The notes: generated by a model from the letters alone, not told the origin. A stretch of 25,766 bases of DNA from an uncultured Opitutaceae bacterium (GCA_937958045.1 CALFXL010000048.1:1-25766), one strand, 5' to 3'. Counted from the first letter of the stretch, positions 16,243-25,205 are shown. Numbers and translations: made by a program.

Positions 16243-18618
16243 TTAGACGGAAAGTTCGCACTGACCGCCGGCGCAGGCGACGACCTCGGCGAGTTTGGTC
16301 TGATCGTCTTCTTCGCGCAGCTCCGTGTAGGGGACGGGGTTGTACGAAAGCAGATTCCAACGCTGGTAATCGGCGGTGGTTTGCACGGCTTCCATCGGCG
16401 CCTGCACGTAGGTTTTGTCGCCCGTGAAGTGGAGCAACGAAACGCCCGTGAAGCGCGAGCGGTTTTCCCAGATGAACTCGGCGACGGCCTCCCATTCGCC
16501 ATCGCGCACGGTGACGGTGTTGGAGACATTGTGCGCGAGGCCGGGCGAGAACGCGGCGTGATTGGTGCCGGGGATGACCCAGTTTTCCTGCACGAGGCGG
16601 ACGCGTTCGAGGAAGCTGACGGCGTCGAGGTCTTCGCGCAGCAGGGCTTCCGGCGGAGCTTCGACGGGGAAGGTGATGACGTCGTCCGTGCGTTTGCCGT
16701 AGGCGGAAGGTTCGCAGAGATGCGGGTTGTGCTGCTTGAACCATTGATAAACTGGATCGAGCCGGCTCGCTTGCACGCGGCGGAAATAGCGGCGCGAGTG
16801 ACGCGGATGAATGCCCGAGCCGGTGCCGAGCAGTAGCGAGCTGGTGCCTTCGGGTTTCACGCAAGTTGTGCGGGCGGCGACACGGATGCCGAGACGAGAC
16901 GCGAATTGCGCGTTGGTTTCGCCGACGAGCGCGGCGCCTTTTTGCAGCATCTCCGGATCGAGGAGAATCTGCGGGCTGTCCATGATGCCGCAGATGGAAA
17001 CACCGAGCAGCGCTTCGCGCTCGTTGATCAACTGCGAAACAGGTCCGAGATACGGGATGTTGGTGTAACCGGCTTGGAGCGTGCCGATGATCGCGGCGGC
17101 GCGAGCGGCGCGGAAGAAGTCATCGGCGGTGCGCACGAGCGCGCCATTGATGGTTGTCAGATTGCACATCTGAAAACCGTGGAGACGCGAACCGATGCGG
17201 AGCGGATTGCCGAAGTCGTCGGTGAACACGCCGCGCGCGTGAAGCTGCGCGATGTCGTCGCGGCTGATGATCTGGAAAACGGGATGCAGGCCGATTTCGA
17301 CGCAGGGATTGGCGCCGTAATCTTCGTGATCCGCGAAGAAGAAACCGGGCTCGCCGAACTGCTTTTGGCATTCGAAGAGACGCATGAACTGCTCGCGCGT
17401 GGTACGATCGCGAATGAGCACCGCGGAATTGTTGGATGCGGCGCGATGCGGATGCGTTTCGAACCAGTTGCCGGTCTTGGCCTGCATCATCTTGTCGTCG
17501 TCGGCCGAGAAGAGCGCGATGGTGGCCGAGCGACGCACACCGCCCGCGAGCACGGCGCCGGCGACATGCATGAGGATGTCGTACGCTTCGATCGGCTCGA
17601 GACGGCGACCCGCGGCTTGGCGCAGGATGTCTTCGACGTTTTGCAACGCGCGTTTCAGCGGAAGATGTCCGGGCGCTTTTCCACCCGATGTGCGCAGCGG
17701 AGCGCCACGCGGACGGATCGCGGAGTAGTCGAATTCGATGACATGCCCCTTGATGTACGCATCCATCAACGCGCCGAGCGCATCGCACCAACCTTCGATC
17801 GTGTCATCGATGTGATGATGCACAACCGCCAGGTCTTCATCGTGACCGCGAGCGGCGAGCGGCGGCAGTTGTGAGACGTGGCATTTTTGAACGGAGAAAC
17901 CGACGCCGCAGCCGACGAGGAGCAAGTAGAGTGTTTCCTGAAAAGCGCGCACGCGGTTGATGTGCGTGAAGGAGCAGTTGAAGAGACGCGCCTCGTGCGC
18001 GAACACCGCCGCCCCGCCGAATTGCAGCGAGCGCATCGACGGGAGCACTTCCTTGCGACGCACGCTTTCGAACGCCTCGTCGATCGCTTCGTGCAGTTCA
18101 GGATCTGCGATCGACGCGTAGCGTTGATGGTGCATCTCGGCGACGCGGGTCACCGCTTCATCCCAAGTTTCGCGACGGCGTTTCTCCGGGTTGTAGCGAG
18201 CGTAGCGAGAGATGAAGATGTAGTCTTGGAGACCGTTGTGCGGATAGCGGTTGAGGCGGGAATCGTTCTTGCGCGAACGGTAGAGGATGTAGGCCTTGGC
18301 CGCGGCGAACTCGCCCTCGGCGGCGAGCATTTTTTCCGTGAGGTCTTGGATCTCGTCCGAAGTGGGCGTGGTGCCTTTTTGATAAAACAACTCGCAGGCC
18401 CATTCGACGGAGCGGGCGATGGAGCGAGCGCGGGCGAAGTCGTCTTCGGCGAGCCCGTAGCGCCGAGACGCATCGTGCCGCAACGGGTTCTCGATGTCGC
18501 CCTGCCGTGCGGCGAAGAGGGCGAGTGCGATGGAGCGCACGATACGTTCAACGTTGAAGGGAGTGGATTTGCCGTCGCGTTTGACGACAATACGATCGGT
18601 GGTGAGTGGAGTGGACAT
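16243..18618 (-). CDS. nrdJ: adenosylcobalamin-dependent (class II) ribonucleotide reductase
   Basis: A 791-aa class II reductase that makes deoxyribonucleotides with a B12-derived radical and needs no oxygen. The N-terminus is an ATP-cone-like segment (VVKRDGKSTPFNVERIVRSI, about 11-30). The catalytic set is complete: first redox Cys C215 in NCSF, thiyl-radical motif NPCVEI with C439 and E441, second redox Cys C485 in QMCNLTT, and the C-terminal swivel pair C782/C787 in ACAGGQC. The segment LYLLLVGCGVGFSVQ is typical of the Lactobacillus-type (RTPR) monomeric branch rather than the large NrdJ dimers. The ATG at 18618 was chosen over an in-frame TTG at 18630. It follows a GNAT-like gene by 42 bases and is closed by an intrinsic terminator. 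It is another B12 user beside the mutase system. Confidence 0.93.
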   Translation of the reverse strand: MSTPLTTDRIVVKRDGKSTPFNVERIVRSIALALFAARQGDIENPLRHDASRRYGLAEDDFARARSIARSVEWACELFYQKGTTPTSDEIQDLTEKMLAAEGEFAAAKAYILYRSRKNDSRLNRYPHNGLQDYIFISRYARYNPEKRRRETWDEAVTRVAEMHHQRYASIADPELHEAIDEAFESVRRKEVLPSMRSLQFGGAAVFAHEARLFNCSFTHINRVRAFQETLYLLLVGCGVGFSVQKCHVSQLPPLAARGHDEDLAVVHHHIDDTIEGWCDALGALMDAYIKGHVIEFDYSAIRPRGAPLRTSGGKAPGHLPLKRALQNVEDILRQAAGRRLEPIEAYDILMHVAGAVLAGGVRRSATIALFSADDDKMMQAKTGNWFETHPHRAASNNSAVLIRDRTTREQFMRLFECQKQFGEPGFFFADHEDYGANPCVEIGLHPVFQIISRDDIAQLHARGVFTDDFGNPLRIGSRLHGFQMCNLTTINGALVRTADDFFRAARAAAIIGTLQAGYTNIPYLGPVSQLINEREALLGVSICGIMDSPQILLDPEMLQKGAALVGETNAQFASRLGIRVAARTTCVKPEGTSSLLLGTGSGIHPRHSRRYFRRVQASRLDPVYQWFKQHNPHLCEPSAYGKRTDDVITFPVEAPPEALLREDLDAVSFLERVRLVQENWVIPGTNHAAFSPGLAHNVSNTVTVRDGEWEAVAEFIWENRSRFTGVSLLHFTGDKTYVQAPMEAVQTTADYQRWNLLSYNPVPYTELREEDDQTKLAEVVACAGGQCELSV

Positions 18619-18660
18619 GTGAAGAGACAAAGGCGTGGCCAGAGCAGGAGAGCGCCTGGC

Positions 18661-19206
18661 TTAGCGAGGGGAGACCTCGGCGTAGCGACATAAACTCTCC
18701 GGCGCAGACGCGACGAGGGCGCTGACCGGGACGAAGTATTCGACCACATCCGAGTTGGGGAGAGTGTGCATCTCAGCCGCGAAGGGCCTGAGCAAACCGC
18801 GCATGGCGACGTTGTCGCGCAGCACCTGCGCGCGCAGCCACGAGAGACGTCCGGCCGCGGTTTCGCCGAGCTTGTAGAGCAGACGCAGGGCAAAGCCCAG
18901 CCGTCGCATCGACTCACGGACCACGAAGGCCATTTCGGCGATCTGATCGCCGGGCTCCGTGTAGTAGCGACCGATCGCGTGGATGCGATCGCCGTCCCCG
19001 GTGTTTTCCACGATCGCGAAAGCCACATCGCGCACCTGATCCACGCCCAAAAGCTTCTGCAGTCGATCGCGCGAAAGTTCGGCGACAGGGTAGTGGTAGC
19101 GCTGATAAACCGTTTCCCTTGAATGCGAGCGGAAAAACTCCAGCAAAGCCATCTCGTCGCTCATGCGAAGTCGACGAAGTAGGCAGTGCAGAGGGAGCGG
19201 TTTCAT
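18661..19206 (-). CDS. GNAT-like N-acetyltransferase domain protein
   Basis: A 181-aa protein that reads like a single GNAT domain of the kind appended to ADP-forming acyl-CoA synthetases and protein acetyltransferases. The N-terminus LRRLRMSDEMALLEFFRSHS followed by ETVYQRYHY matches the alpha1-alpha2 entry of that subfamily. AIGRYYTEPGDQIAEMAFVV fits the central beta strands, and RRLGFALRLLYKLGE sits where the acetyl-CoA pyrophosphate loop should be, although the usual RGxG is reduced to RRLG. The ATG at 19206 was chosen because the domain begins directly after it; a 15-residue longer reading would run into the divergent promoter. It precedes nrdJ by 42 bases. The substrate is unknown, and catalytic competence is uncertain because of the weak loop. 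Confidence 0.75.
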   Translation of the reverse strand: MKPLPLHCLLRRLRMSDEMALLEFFRSHSRETVYQRYHYPVAELSRDRLQKLLGVDQVRDVAFAIVENTGDGDRIHAIGRYYTEPGDQIAEMAFVVRESMRRLGFALRLLYKLGETAAGRLSWLRAQVLRDNVAMRGLLRPFAAEMHTLPNSDVVEYFVPVSALVASAPESLCRYAEVSPR

Positions 19207-19303
19207 GGGCCACGATGAGCATATCAGGCCGCCGCAAATTTGGCTGCGCACTCCTTGTCCAAAATGGAGAAAAAGTTGGCCCTTTTGGGAAAAAATTTCG
19301 CGA

Positions 19304-19336
19304 CCGAGAGGGCTAACAAAAGACGCGCCCTCTCGG
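19304..19336. promoter_or_regulatory. strong hairpin upstream of nifJ
   Basis: Perfect 9-bp inverted repeat CCGAGAGGG (19304-19312) / CCCTCTCGG (19328-19336) with a 15-base loop, in the 232-base divergent region between the GNAT-like gene and nifJ. There is no T-run, so it is not a terminator. The loop and right flank contain AGACGCGCC (19321-19329), which is also a perfect partner of GGCGCGTCT (19401-19409) nearer the gene, so two mutually exclusive pairings are possible. AT-rich TTATATCTAAT lies at 19372-19382. Confidence 0.5.
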
Positions 19337-19438
19337 GCAAAGACTGCGCAGCGGTCTGAGGGGCCCGCGGGTTATATCTAATGCGTCAAAGGCGCCCATC
19401 GGCGCGTCTCCCGTCACATCACTTTCTAATACCTACTT

Positions 19439-22400
19439 GTGAAAACCTCCACGGCATCCAAACCGGTCACGCTCGACGGAAACGAAGCGGTAGCCTCCAT
19501 CGCCTACCGACTCACCGATCTGTTCGCGATATACCCGATCACCCCGTCTTCGCCTATGGCGGAGCTGGCCGACGCATGGGCTGCTGCCGGCAAAAAAAAC
19601 CTCTGGGGCCGCGTGCCGCAGATGGTGGAAATGCAGTCGGAAGCGGGCGTCGCCGGCGCCATCCACGGCGCCCTCCAGGGCGGCACCGTGGCGAGCACTT
19701 TCACGGCCTCGCAGGGCCTGTTGTTGATGGTGCCCAACATGTACAAAATCGCCGGCGAACTCACGCCGTGCTGCATGCACGTCACCGCGCGCACGCTGGC
19801 GACACACGCGCTCTCGATTTTCGGCGATCACTCCGACGTCATGGCCTGCCGTCAGACCGGCTGGGCGATGCTCGCCTCGGGCTCCCCGCAGGAAGCCCAG
19901 GATCTCGCCCTGATCTCGCACATCGCGACGCTGCGCGCTCGCGTGCCGTTCATGCATTTCTTCGACGGCTTCCGCACCTCGCACGAGATCGCGACCTTGC
20001 TGCCGCTGCCCGACGAGACGCTGCGCACGATGGTCGATGAAAACGCGCTCGCAGCCTTCCGCGATCGCCGCATGACGCCCGATCGTCCGGTGCTTCGCGG
20101 CACGGCGCAGAATCCCGACGTGTTTTTCCAGGCACGCGAAGCGGCCAATCCGTTCTATCTCGCGACGCCCGCCATCGTGCAGGAAACGATGGATCGTTTC
20201 GCGGCGCTGACCGGCCGCGCGTATCGACTTTTTGACTACGAAGGTCACCCCGAAGCCGAGCGCGTGATCATCGTCATGGGCTCGGGCGCCGAAACCTGCG
20301 CCGAAGCCGCGGCGTGGCTCAATCGTCATCGCGGCGAACGCACGGGCGTGTTGAAGGTGCGCCTGTATCGCCCGTTCAGCGCCGAAGCGTTTCTCAGCGT
20401 ACTGCCGTCGACGGTTCGTCACATCGCCGTGCTCGATCGCACGAAGGAACCTGGCGCGCTGGGTGAGCCGCTGTATCTCGACGTGGTCGCGGCGCTGCGT
20501 CACGCCGGTAAGAGCGAAGTCGGCGCGGCGCGCGTCATCGGCGGACGTTATGGTCTCGCCTCGAAGGAATTCACGCCCGCGATGGCCGTGGCGGTGTTCG
20601 ACGAATTGAAGAAGGAAAAACCGCTGCACTCCTTCACGGTCGGTATCGAAGACGACGTCACACATCTCTCGCTCGCGTACGACAAGACGATCGACATGGA
20701 GCCGGAAGGCGCGATTCGCGCGGTGTTCTTCGGCCTCGGTTCCGATGGCACCGTCGGTGCCAACAAGAACACGCTGAAGATCGTCGCCGGCGCGGCCGGT
20801 CTGAATGCACAGGGTTATTTCGTGTACGACTCGAAGAAGGCCGGTGCGGTCACCGTGTCGCACTTGCGCTTCAGCAAAGACCCGATCCGCGCGCCGTACC
20901 TCGTGAGCCAGGCGAGCTTCGTGGCCTGCCATCAGTTCAATCTCTTGCAGACGCAGCCCGTGCTCATGCACGCCGCGCCTGGCGCGACGTTGTTGCTCAA
21001 CGCGCCCGGCGCCGCCTCGGAAGTCTGGGGCAAACTCTCCGCGGAAACCCGCGCGCAGATCCGCGCGAAACGCCTGCGGGTGTTCGCCATCGACGCAGCT
21101 TCGGTCGCCCGCGCCGCCGGTCTCGGCGGACGCATCAACACCGTCATGCAGGTCTGCTTCTTCGCGGTGTCGAAGATTCTCCCGGTCGATGACGCGATCG
21201 CACGCATCAAAGCAGCCATTGAAAAATCCTACGGACGTCAGGGCCCGGAAACGGTTCGCAAGAACATCGCCGGCGTGGACAGCGCACTCGCCGCTTTGCA
21301 CGAAGTCGTGATTCCGCCGGAAAGCGAAGATCCCAGGTCGGACATCGAAGCCAGGGTGCCGACGGATGCGCCGGAGTTTTTCAACCGCGTCACCTCCGTG
21401 ATGCTCGCGGGTCTCGGCGACACGCTCCCCGTCAGCGCGTTTCCGCCGGATGGCACGTTCCCGACCGGTACTTCGCGCTTCGAAAAACGCAGCCTCGCGA
21501 TCGAGATCCCGGTGTGGGACGCCACGCTCTGTATCCAGTGCAACAAGTGCGTGGAATACTGCCCGCACGCCGCGATCCGCGCGAAGTTTTATCCGCCGGA
21601 AGCGCTCGCCGGCGCACCCGAAGGTTTCCACTCGACGGACTTCCGCTCGAAGGACTATCCGAACTGCAAATACACGATCCAGGTCGCGCCCGAAGATTGC
21701 ACAGGTTGCAATCTCTGCGCGCAGGTCTGCCCCGCGAAGGATCGCACGAATCCTAAGAAGAAGGCGCTCATGATGGAGCCGCAGGCTCCGCTCGTCGCGA
21801 AGGAACGCGAGAACTACGACTTCTTCCTCAAGATTCCGCCGCCCGATCGCGCGACGCTCAAAACCGACCCGAAGCACACGCAGTTCCTCGACCCGCTCTT
21901 CGAATTCTCGGGTGCGTGCGCCGGTTGCGGCGAGACGCCGTACGTCAAACTGCTCACGCAGCTCTTCGGTGATCGTCTCGTGGTGGCCAATGCGACGGGT
22001 TGCTCGTCGATCTACGGGGGCAATCTCCCGACCACCCCTTACACTCGCGACGCGAACAATCGCGGTCCGGCATGGAGCAACTCGCTCTTCGAAGACAACG
22101 CCGAATACGGTCTCGGTCTGCGCCTCGCGCTCGACGGTTACGCCGAACGCGCCCGCACCGCGCTCAAGGCGCTCTCGGGCATCCTCGGCGAAGAACGCGT
22201 GAAGGCGTTGATCGACGCCGATCAGACCACCGAAAAAGGCATCTTTGAACAGCGCCTGCGCGTGTCGCAGCTCCGCGAAGCGATCGGCTCGCTCGACACG
22301 CCCGAAGCGCGCGAACTCAAGGAACTCGCCGATCACCTCGTGCACAAGAGCCTCTGGATTCTCGGTGGCGATGGTTGGGCCTACGACATCGGTTTCGGCG

Positions 22401-23065
22401 GTCTCGACCACGTGCTCGCGAGCGGACATCCGGTCAAAATCCTCGTGCTCGACACGGAGGTTTATTCCAACACCGGCGGTCAGTGCTCGAAGGCCACGCC
22501 GCTGGGCGCGACCGCCAAGTTCAGCGCGAGCGGCAAGACCGTGGGCAAAAAAGATCTCGGCCTCATGGCGATGAGCTACGGCTCGGTGTACGTCGCGGGC
22601 ATCTCGCTCGGCGCACGCGATGGCCAGGCGGTCACCGCGCTGCGCGAAGCCGAAGCGTATCCCGGCCCCGCGCTGATCATCGCCTACTCGCACTGCGTGG
22701 CGCACGGTTACGATCTGCGCCTCGGCGTCGAACAGCAGAAGCTCGCGGTGGAAACCGGTTACTGGCCGCTGTATCGCTACGATCCACGTCGCGCCGAGCG
22801 CGGCGAAAATCCGATGCAGCTCGACTCCACGCCGCCGAAGACGGATCTCGTCAACTTCACCCGCAACGAACTGCGTTATCGCTTGATTGCGCAGCAGGGC
22901 GATGCCGCCCGCGCGAAAGAAGTGGAGAACGATGCACAGGCGCATGTACGCCGTCGCTTCGCGCTCTATCAGACGCTCGCGGCGGCGCAGAAAGCGGCGC
23001 CCGTGGCCGTCGACGCAACGCCGGCAGCTCCGCTCGCCAACGGTAAAACGGAGGCGTCGTCATGA
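19439..23065 (+). CDS. nifJ: pyruvate:ferredoxin (flavodoxin) oxidoreductase
   Basis: A 1208-aa single-chain PFOR that converts pyruvate and CoA to acetyl-CoA, CO2 and reduced ferredoxin or flavodoxin, using TPP and three [4Fe-4S] clusters. Domain I begins LDGNEAVASIAYRLTDLFAI with YPITPSSPMAE. Two ferredoxin-type motifs are CIQCNKCVEYCPH (about 699-711) and CTGCNLCAQVCP (about 754-765). The third cluster and TPP domain show CAGCGETPY, ATGCSSIYG, GGDGWAYDIGFGG (about 976) and NTGGQCSKATPLGA. It starts with GTG at 19439, where the conserved N-terminus begins; no clear ribosome-binding site is seen. Its stop overlaps the start of the next gene (ATGA). The enzyme is normally oxygen-sensitive and central to fermentation. 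Confidence 0.97.
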   Translation: MKTSTASKPVTLDGNEAVASIAYRLTDLFAIYPITPSSPMAELADAWAAAGKKNLWGRVPQMVEMQSEAGVAGAIHGALQGGTVASTFTASQGLLLMVPNMYKIAGELTPCCMHVTARTLATHALSIFGDHSDVMACRQTGWAMLASGSPQEAQDLALISHIATLRARVPFMHFFDGFRTSHEIATLLPLPDETLRTMVDENALAAFRDRRMTPDRPVLRGTAQNPDVFFQAREAANPFYLATPAIVQETMDRFAALTGRAYRLFDYEGHPEAERVIIVMGSGAETCAEAAAWLNRHRGERTGVLKVRLYRPFSAEAFLSVLPSTVRHIAVLDRTKEPGALGEPLYLDVVAALRHAGKSEVGAARVIGGRYGLASKEFTPAMAVAVFDELKKEKPLHSFTVGIEDDVTHLSLAYDKTIDMEPEGAIRAVFFGLGSDGTVGANKNTLKIVAGAAGLNAQGYFVYDSKKAGAVTVSHLRFSKDPIRAPYLVSQASFVACHQFNLLQTQPVLMHAAPGATLLLNAPGAASEVWGKLSAETRAQIRAKRLRVFAIDAASVARAAGLGGRINTVMQVCFFAVSKILPVDDAIARIKAAIEKSYGRQGPETVRKNIAGVDSALAALHEVVIPPESEDPRSDIEARVPTDAPEFFNRVTSVMLAGLGDTLPVSAFPPDGTFPTGTSRFEKRSLAIEIPVWDATLCIQCNKCVEYCPHAAIRAKFYPPEALAGAPEGFHSTDFRSKDYPNCKYTIQVAPEDCTGCNLCAQVCPAKDRTNPKKKALMMEPQAPLVAKERENYDFFLKIPPPDRATLKTDPKHTQFLDPLFEFSGACAGCGETPYVKLLTQLFGDRLVVANATGCSSIYGGNLPTTPYTRDANNRGPAWSNSLFEDNAEYGLGLRLALDGYAERARTALKALSGILGEERVKALIDADQTTEKGIFEQRLRVSQLREAIGSLDTPEARELKELADHLVHKSLWILGGDGWAYDIGFGGLDHVLASGHPVKILVLDTEVYSNTGGQCSKATPLGATAKFSASGKTVGKKDLGLMAMSYGSVYVAGISLGARDGQAVTALREAEAYPGPALIIAYSHCVAHGYDLRLGVEQQKLAVETGYWPLYRYDPRRAERGENPMQLDSTPPKTDLVNFTRNELRYRLIAQQGDAARAKEVENDAQAHVRRRFALYQTLAAAQKAAPVAVDATPAAPLANGKTEASS
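23050..23054 (+). promoter_or_regulatory. ribosome-binding site of the DHOD-like gene
   Basis: GGAGG lies 7 bases before the ATG at 23062, inside the end of nifJ. It supports that start and efficient coupled translation. Confidence 0.7.
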
Positions 23066-24054
23066 ACCTAGAAACCAATTATCTCGGCCTGAAGCTCGCG
23101 CATCCGATCATCCCTGGTGCGTCTCCCTTCTGTGACGATCTCGATCAAGTGCGCCGGCTGGAAGACGCCGGTGCGCCCGCGATCGTGATGCGCTCGCTTT
23201 TCGAAGAACAAATTCTTCAGGAAGGCCTCGCGCATCAGATGTACCGCGAGCAGATCGAAGAGAGTTTCTCGGAAGCCGCTTCGTTTTTCCCCGAGCCGAA
23301 AGAGTTTGTTTTCGGTCCGGAGCAATATCTGGAGCAAATCCAGCGCCTCAAAGCGGCCGTGAAGATCCCGGTGATCGCATCGCTCAACGGTGCGCATCCC
23401 GGCGGTTGGATCGACTACGCGCGCAAGATCGAAGCAGCGGGCGCGGACGCGCTCGAGCTGAACATTTATTTCCTGCCCACCGAAGCGAAAGTGACCGGTG
23501 CGGAAGTGGAGTGGCGTCTCGCCGAAACGGTGCGCAGCGTGAAAGCCGCGGTGAAGATCCCCGTCGCGGTGAAACTGTCGCCGTTCTACTCGTCGCTGCC
23601 GCAAATCGCGCGTCAGTTGAAGGAAGTCGGCACCGACGCGATGGTTTTGTTCAACCGGTTTTTCCAACCGGATTTCGACATCGAAAATCTCGAAGTGCGC
23701 GCGCGTCTCGAGCTCTCGTCTCCCGCGGAGTTGCCGGCGCGCCTGCATTGGACCGCGATCCTCGCCGGACAAGTGGACATGCCGTTGGTCGTCAGCGGCG
23801 GTATCCACAGTTATCCGGACGTCGTGAAGTCGATCATGGCCGGTGCGACCGCCGTGCAGGTGGTGTCGTGCCTGTTGAAATGGGGCCCGGGTTATCTGAG
23901 TACGTTGGTGAACGATCTGAAGCACTTCATGGAAGAGCAGGAGTATCGTTCGCTCGATCAGATGCGCGGCAGCCTGAGCATGAAACGCTCTGCCACGCCG
24001 GAGGTTTTTGAACGCATCAACTACCTGCGCACGCTGCAGCTGTGGCGTGTTTGA
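23062..24054 (+). CDS. dihydroorotate dehydrogenase-like FMN protein coupled to PFOR
   Basis: A 330-aa TIM-barrel flavoprotein of the class-1 dihydroorotate dehydrogenase superfamily. It begins TNYLGLKLAHPIIPGASPFC and ends its FMN-phosphate site with VSGGIHSYPDVVKSIMAGA (about 253-271). The substrate motif of true enzymes, N-x-S-x-P-N after the L-E-L-N strand, is replaced here: L133-N134 is followed by IYFLP, with no catalytic Ser/Cys and no final Asn. Pyrimidine synthesis is therefore unlikely. It overlaps nifJ by four bases and has a strong ribosome-binding site, so it is made together with PFOR. Proteins of this type are often seen beside nifJ, and a redox role with ferredoxin is plausible, but the real substrate is unknown. 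Confidence 0.85.
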   Translation: MNLETNYLGLKLAHPIIPGASPFCDDLDQVRRLEDAGAPAIVMRSLFEEQILQEGLAHQMYREQIEESFSEAASFFPEPKEFVFGPEQYLEQIQRLKAAVKIPVIASLNGAHPGGWIDYARKIEAAGADALELNIYFLPTEAKVTGAEVEWRLAETVRSVKAAVKIPVAVKLSPFYSSLPQIARQLKEVGTDAMVLFNRFFQPDFDIENLEVRARLELSSPAELPARLHWTAILAGQVDMPLVVSGGIHSYPDVVKSIMAGATAVQVVSCLLKWGPGYLSTLVNDLKHFMEEQEYRSLDQMRGSLSMKRSATPEVFERINYLRTLQLWRV

Positions 24055-24074
24055 GGTGTTCGTACCCGCACACC

Positions 24075-24509
24075 ATGCCGTATCGGATCTGCAAAATTTT
24101 CTCGGTCGAGAACGGACACATTCTCTCGAAGCATCCGGGGAAATGCCGCTTCCCGCACGGGCACAGCCGTCGCGTCGAAGTGGTCGTCGAAGCCGACACG
24201 CTCGACGAGAACGACATGGTGTGCGACTTCTCGCGCGTCTCGGCGCTGATCAAGGATTTCATCGATAGCTTCGACCACGCGATGTGCCTGAACACCGCGG
24301 ATCCCCATTATCCGCTTTATCGCGCGGCGTATGAACGCGTGGTGCCTTTTCAAAACCAGGACCCGACGAGCGAGTTGATGGCGAAACGGATCTTCGATTA
24401 TCTCCGTGAAGCGTTGGAAAAATCGCCGGAAGATCTCGCGCGCCGCGTGCGCGTGTGTCGCATCCGCATGCACGAGACCGGCTCGAGTTGGGCCGAATAC
24501 GAAGCGTGA
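24075..24509 (+). CDS. 6-carboxytetrahydropterin synthase / 6-pyruvoyltetrahydropterin synthase-like (QueD family)
   Basis: A 144-aa T-fold protein. Zn ligands are visible as H15 (FSVENGHIL) and H28/H30 in PHGH, with the catalytic-type Cys C24 in GKCRFPHGHS. The conserved FDHAMCLN segment and the C-terminal HETGSSWAEY, which carries the pterin-anchoring Glu, are present. In the family these enzymes act on 7,8-dihydroneopterin triphosphate in queuosine precursor or pterin synthesis. No other queuosine genes are in the window, so the pathway is not proved. The ATG at 24075 starts the fold directly; an upstream in-frame GTG at 24042 would overlap the previous gene. It lies 20 bases after that gene. 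Confidence 0.85.
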   Translation: MPYRICKIFSVENGHILSKHPGKCRFPHGHSRRVEVVVEADTLDENDMVCDFSRVSALIKDFIDSFDHAMCLNTADPHYPLYRAAYERVVPFQNQDPTSELMAKRIFDYLREALEKSPEDLARRVRVCRIRMHETGSSWAEYEA

Positions 24510-24514
24510 CCGCC

Positions 24515-25096
24515 ATGAGCACGCCGCCGCTGCAGATGTTCGAGGAGTGGTTCGCGGAAGCGAAAAAACATCCGGGCATCGTGGATGCCACGGCGATGGC
24601 GCTCGCGACCTCGGGCGCGGACGGCCAGCCGTCGGTCCGCATGGTGTTGCTCAAGCATCATGGCGACGACGGATTTGTTTTTTATACGAATCTCGAAAGT
24701 CCCAAGGCGCGCGACCTGCGCGAGAATCCGCGCGCGGCGCTGTGTTTTCATTGGGCTCCGCTCACGAAGCAGATCCGCATTGAAGGCGACGTGTCGCCGG
24801 TGACGGACGACGAGGCGGATCGTTATTTTGCGACGCGTCCGCGCCTGAGCCAGCTCGGCGCCTGGGCGTCGCAGCAATCGCAACCGATGCCGCATCGGTA
24901 TGCGCTGGAAACCGGCGTGGCGAAGGTCGCCGCGCGTTTCGGCGCCGGTGCGGTTTCCCGACCGCCGCATTGGTCCGGCTATCGTCTGAAACCGGCGCGG
25001 ATCGAGTTCTGGAAGGAAGGCGCTTTTCGGCATCACGAACGCATCCTGTTCTCTCGCGAGGGGGATCGATGGACGCGGACGTGGTTGTATCCATAA
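24515..25096 (+). CDS. pdxH: pyridoxine/pyridoxamine 5'-phosphate oxidase
   Basis: A 193-aa FMN-dependent oxidase that makes pyridoxal 5'-phosphate with O2. Seen are MFEEWFAEAKK, the FMN-binding PSVRMVLLKHHGDDGFVFYT (about 42-61), SPKARDLRENPRAALCFHW, QIRIEGDV, FATRPRLSQLGAWASQQSQP (about 104-123), RPPHWSGYRLKPARIEFW and the closing WTRTWLYP, the normal C-terminal signature. The ATG at 24515 was chosen because it begins the family N-terminus; an earlier frame start at 24455 lies inside the QueD-like gene. It follows that gene by 5 bases and is closed by a terminator at 25166-25194. The C-terminal RLxP of many homologues is WLYP here. Confidence 0.93.
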   Translation: MSTPPLQMFEEWFAEAKKHPGIVDATAMALATSGADGQPSVRMVLLKHHGDDGFVFYTNLESPKARDLRENPRAALCFHWAPLTKQIRIEGDVSPVTDDEADRYFATRPRLSQLGAWASQQSQPMPHRYALETGVAKVAARFGAGAVSRPPHWSGYRLKPARIEFWKEGAFRHHERILFSREGDRWTRTWLYP

Positions 25097-25165
25097 ACCA
25101 ACTACAAACCGCTGCAACCGCCCCGCGTGGCCCGCCTTCAAGATATGCGCATCAATGGACAAGGT

Positions 25166-25194
25166 CCGCGACGCGGGAATCGCGGCTTTTTGTT
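25166..25194 (+). terminator. intrinsic terminator after pdxH
   Basis: Stem CCGCGA (25166-25171) / TCGCGG (25180-25185) with an 8-base loop and a CTTTTTGTT tail, 69 bases after the pdxH stop. The stem is shorter than the other terminators, so it may be leaky. The AT-rich tail runs into the start of the next gene. Confidence 0.7.
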
Positions 25195-25205
25195 AAAACA
25201 TAAAA

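Noticed and set aside
19433..22945. A 1170-codon open frame on the minus strand opposite nifJ
   Set aside because: It is the antisense of a clear PFOR with intact cofactor motifs. Its translation is rich in Arg, Glu, Ala and His with no recognisable domain, as expected for a mirror frame in high-GC DNA.
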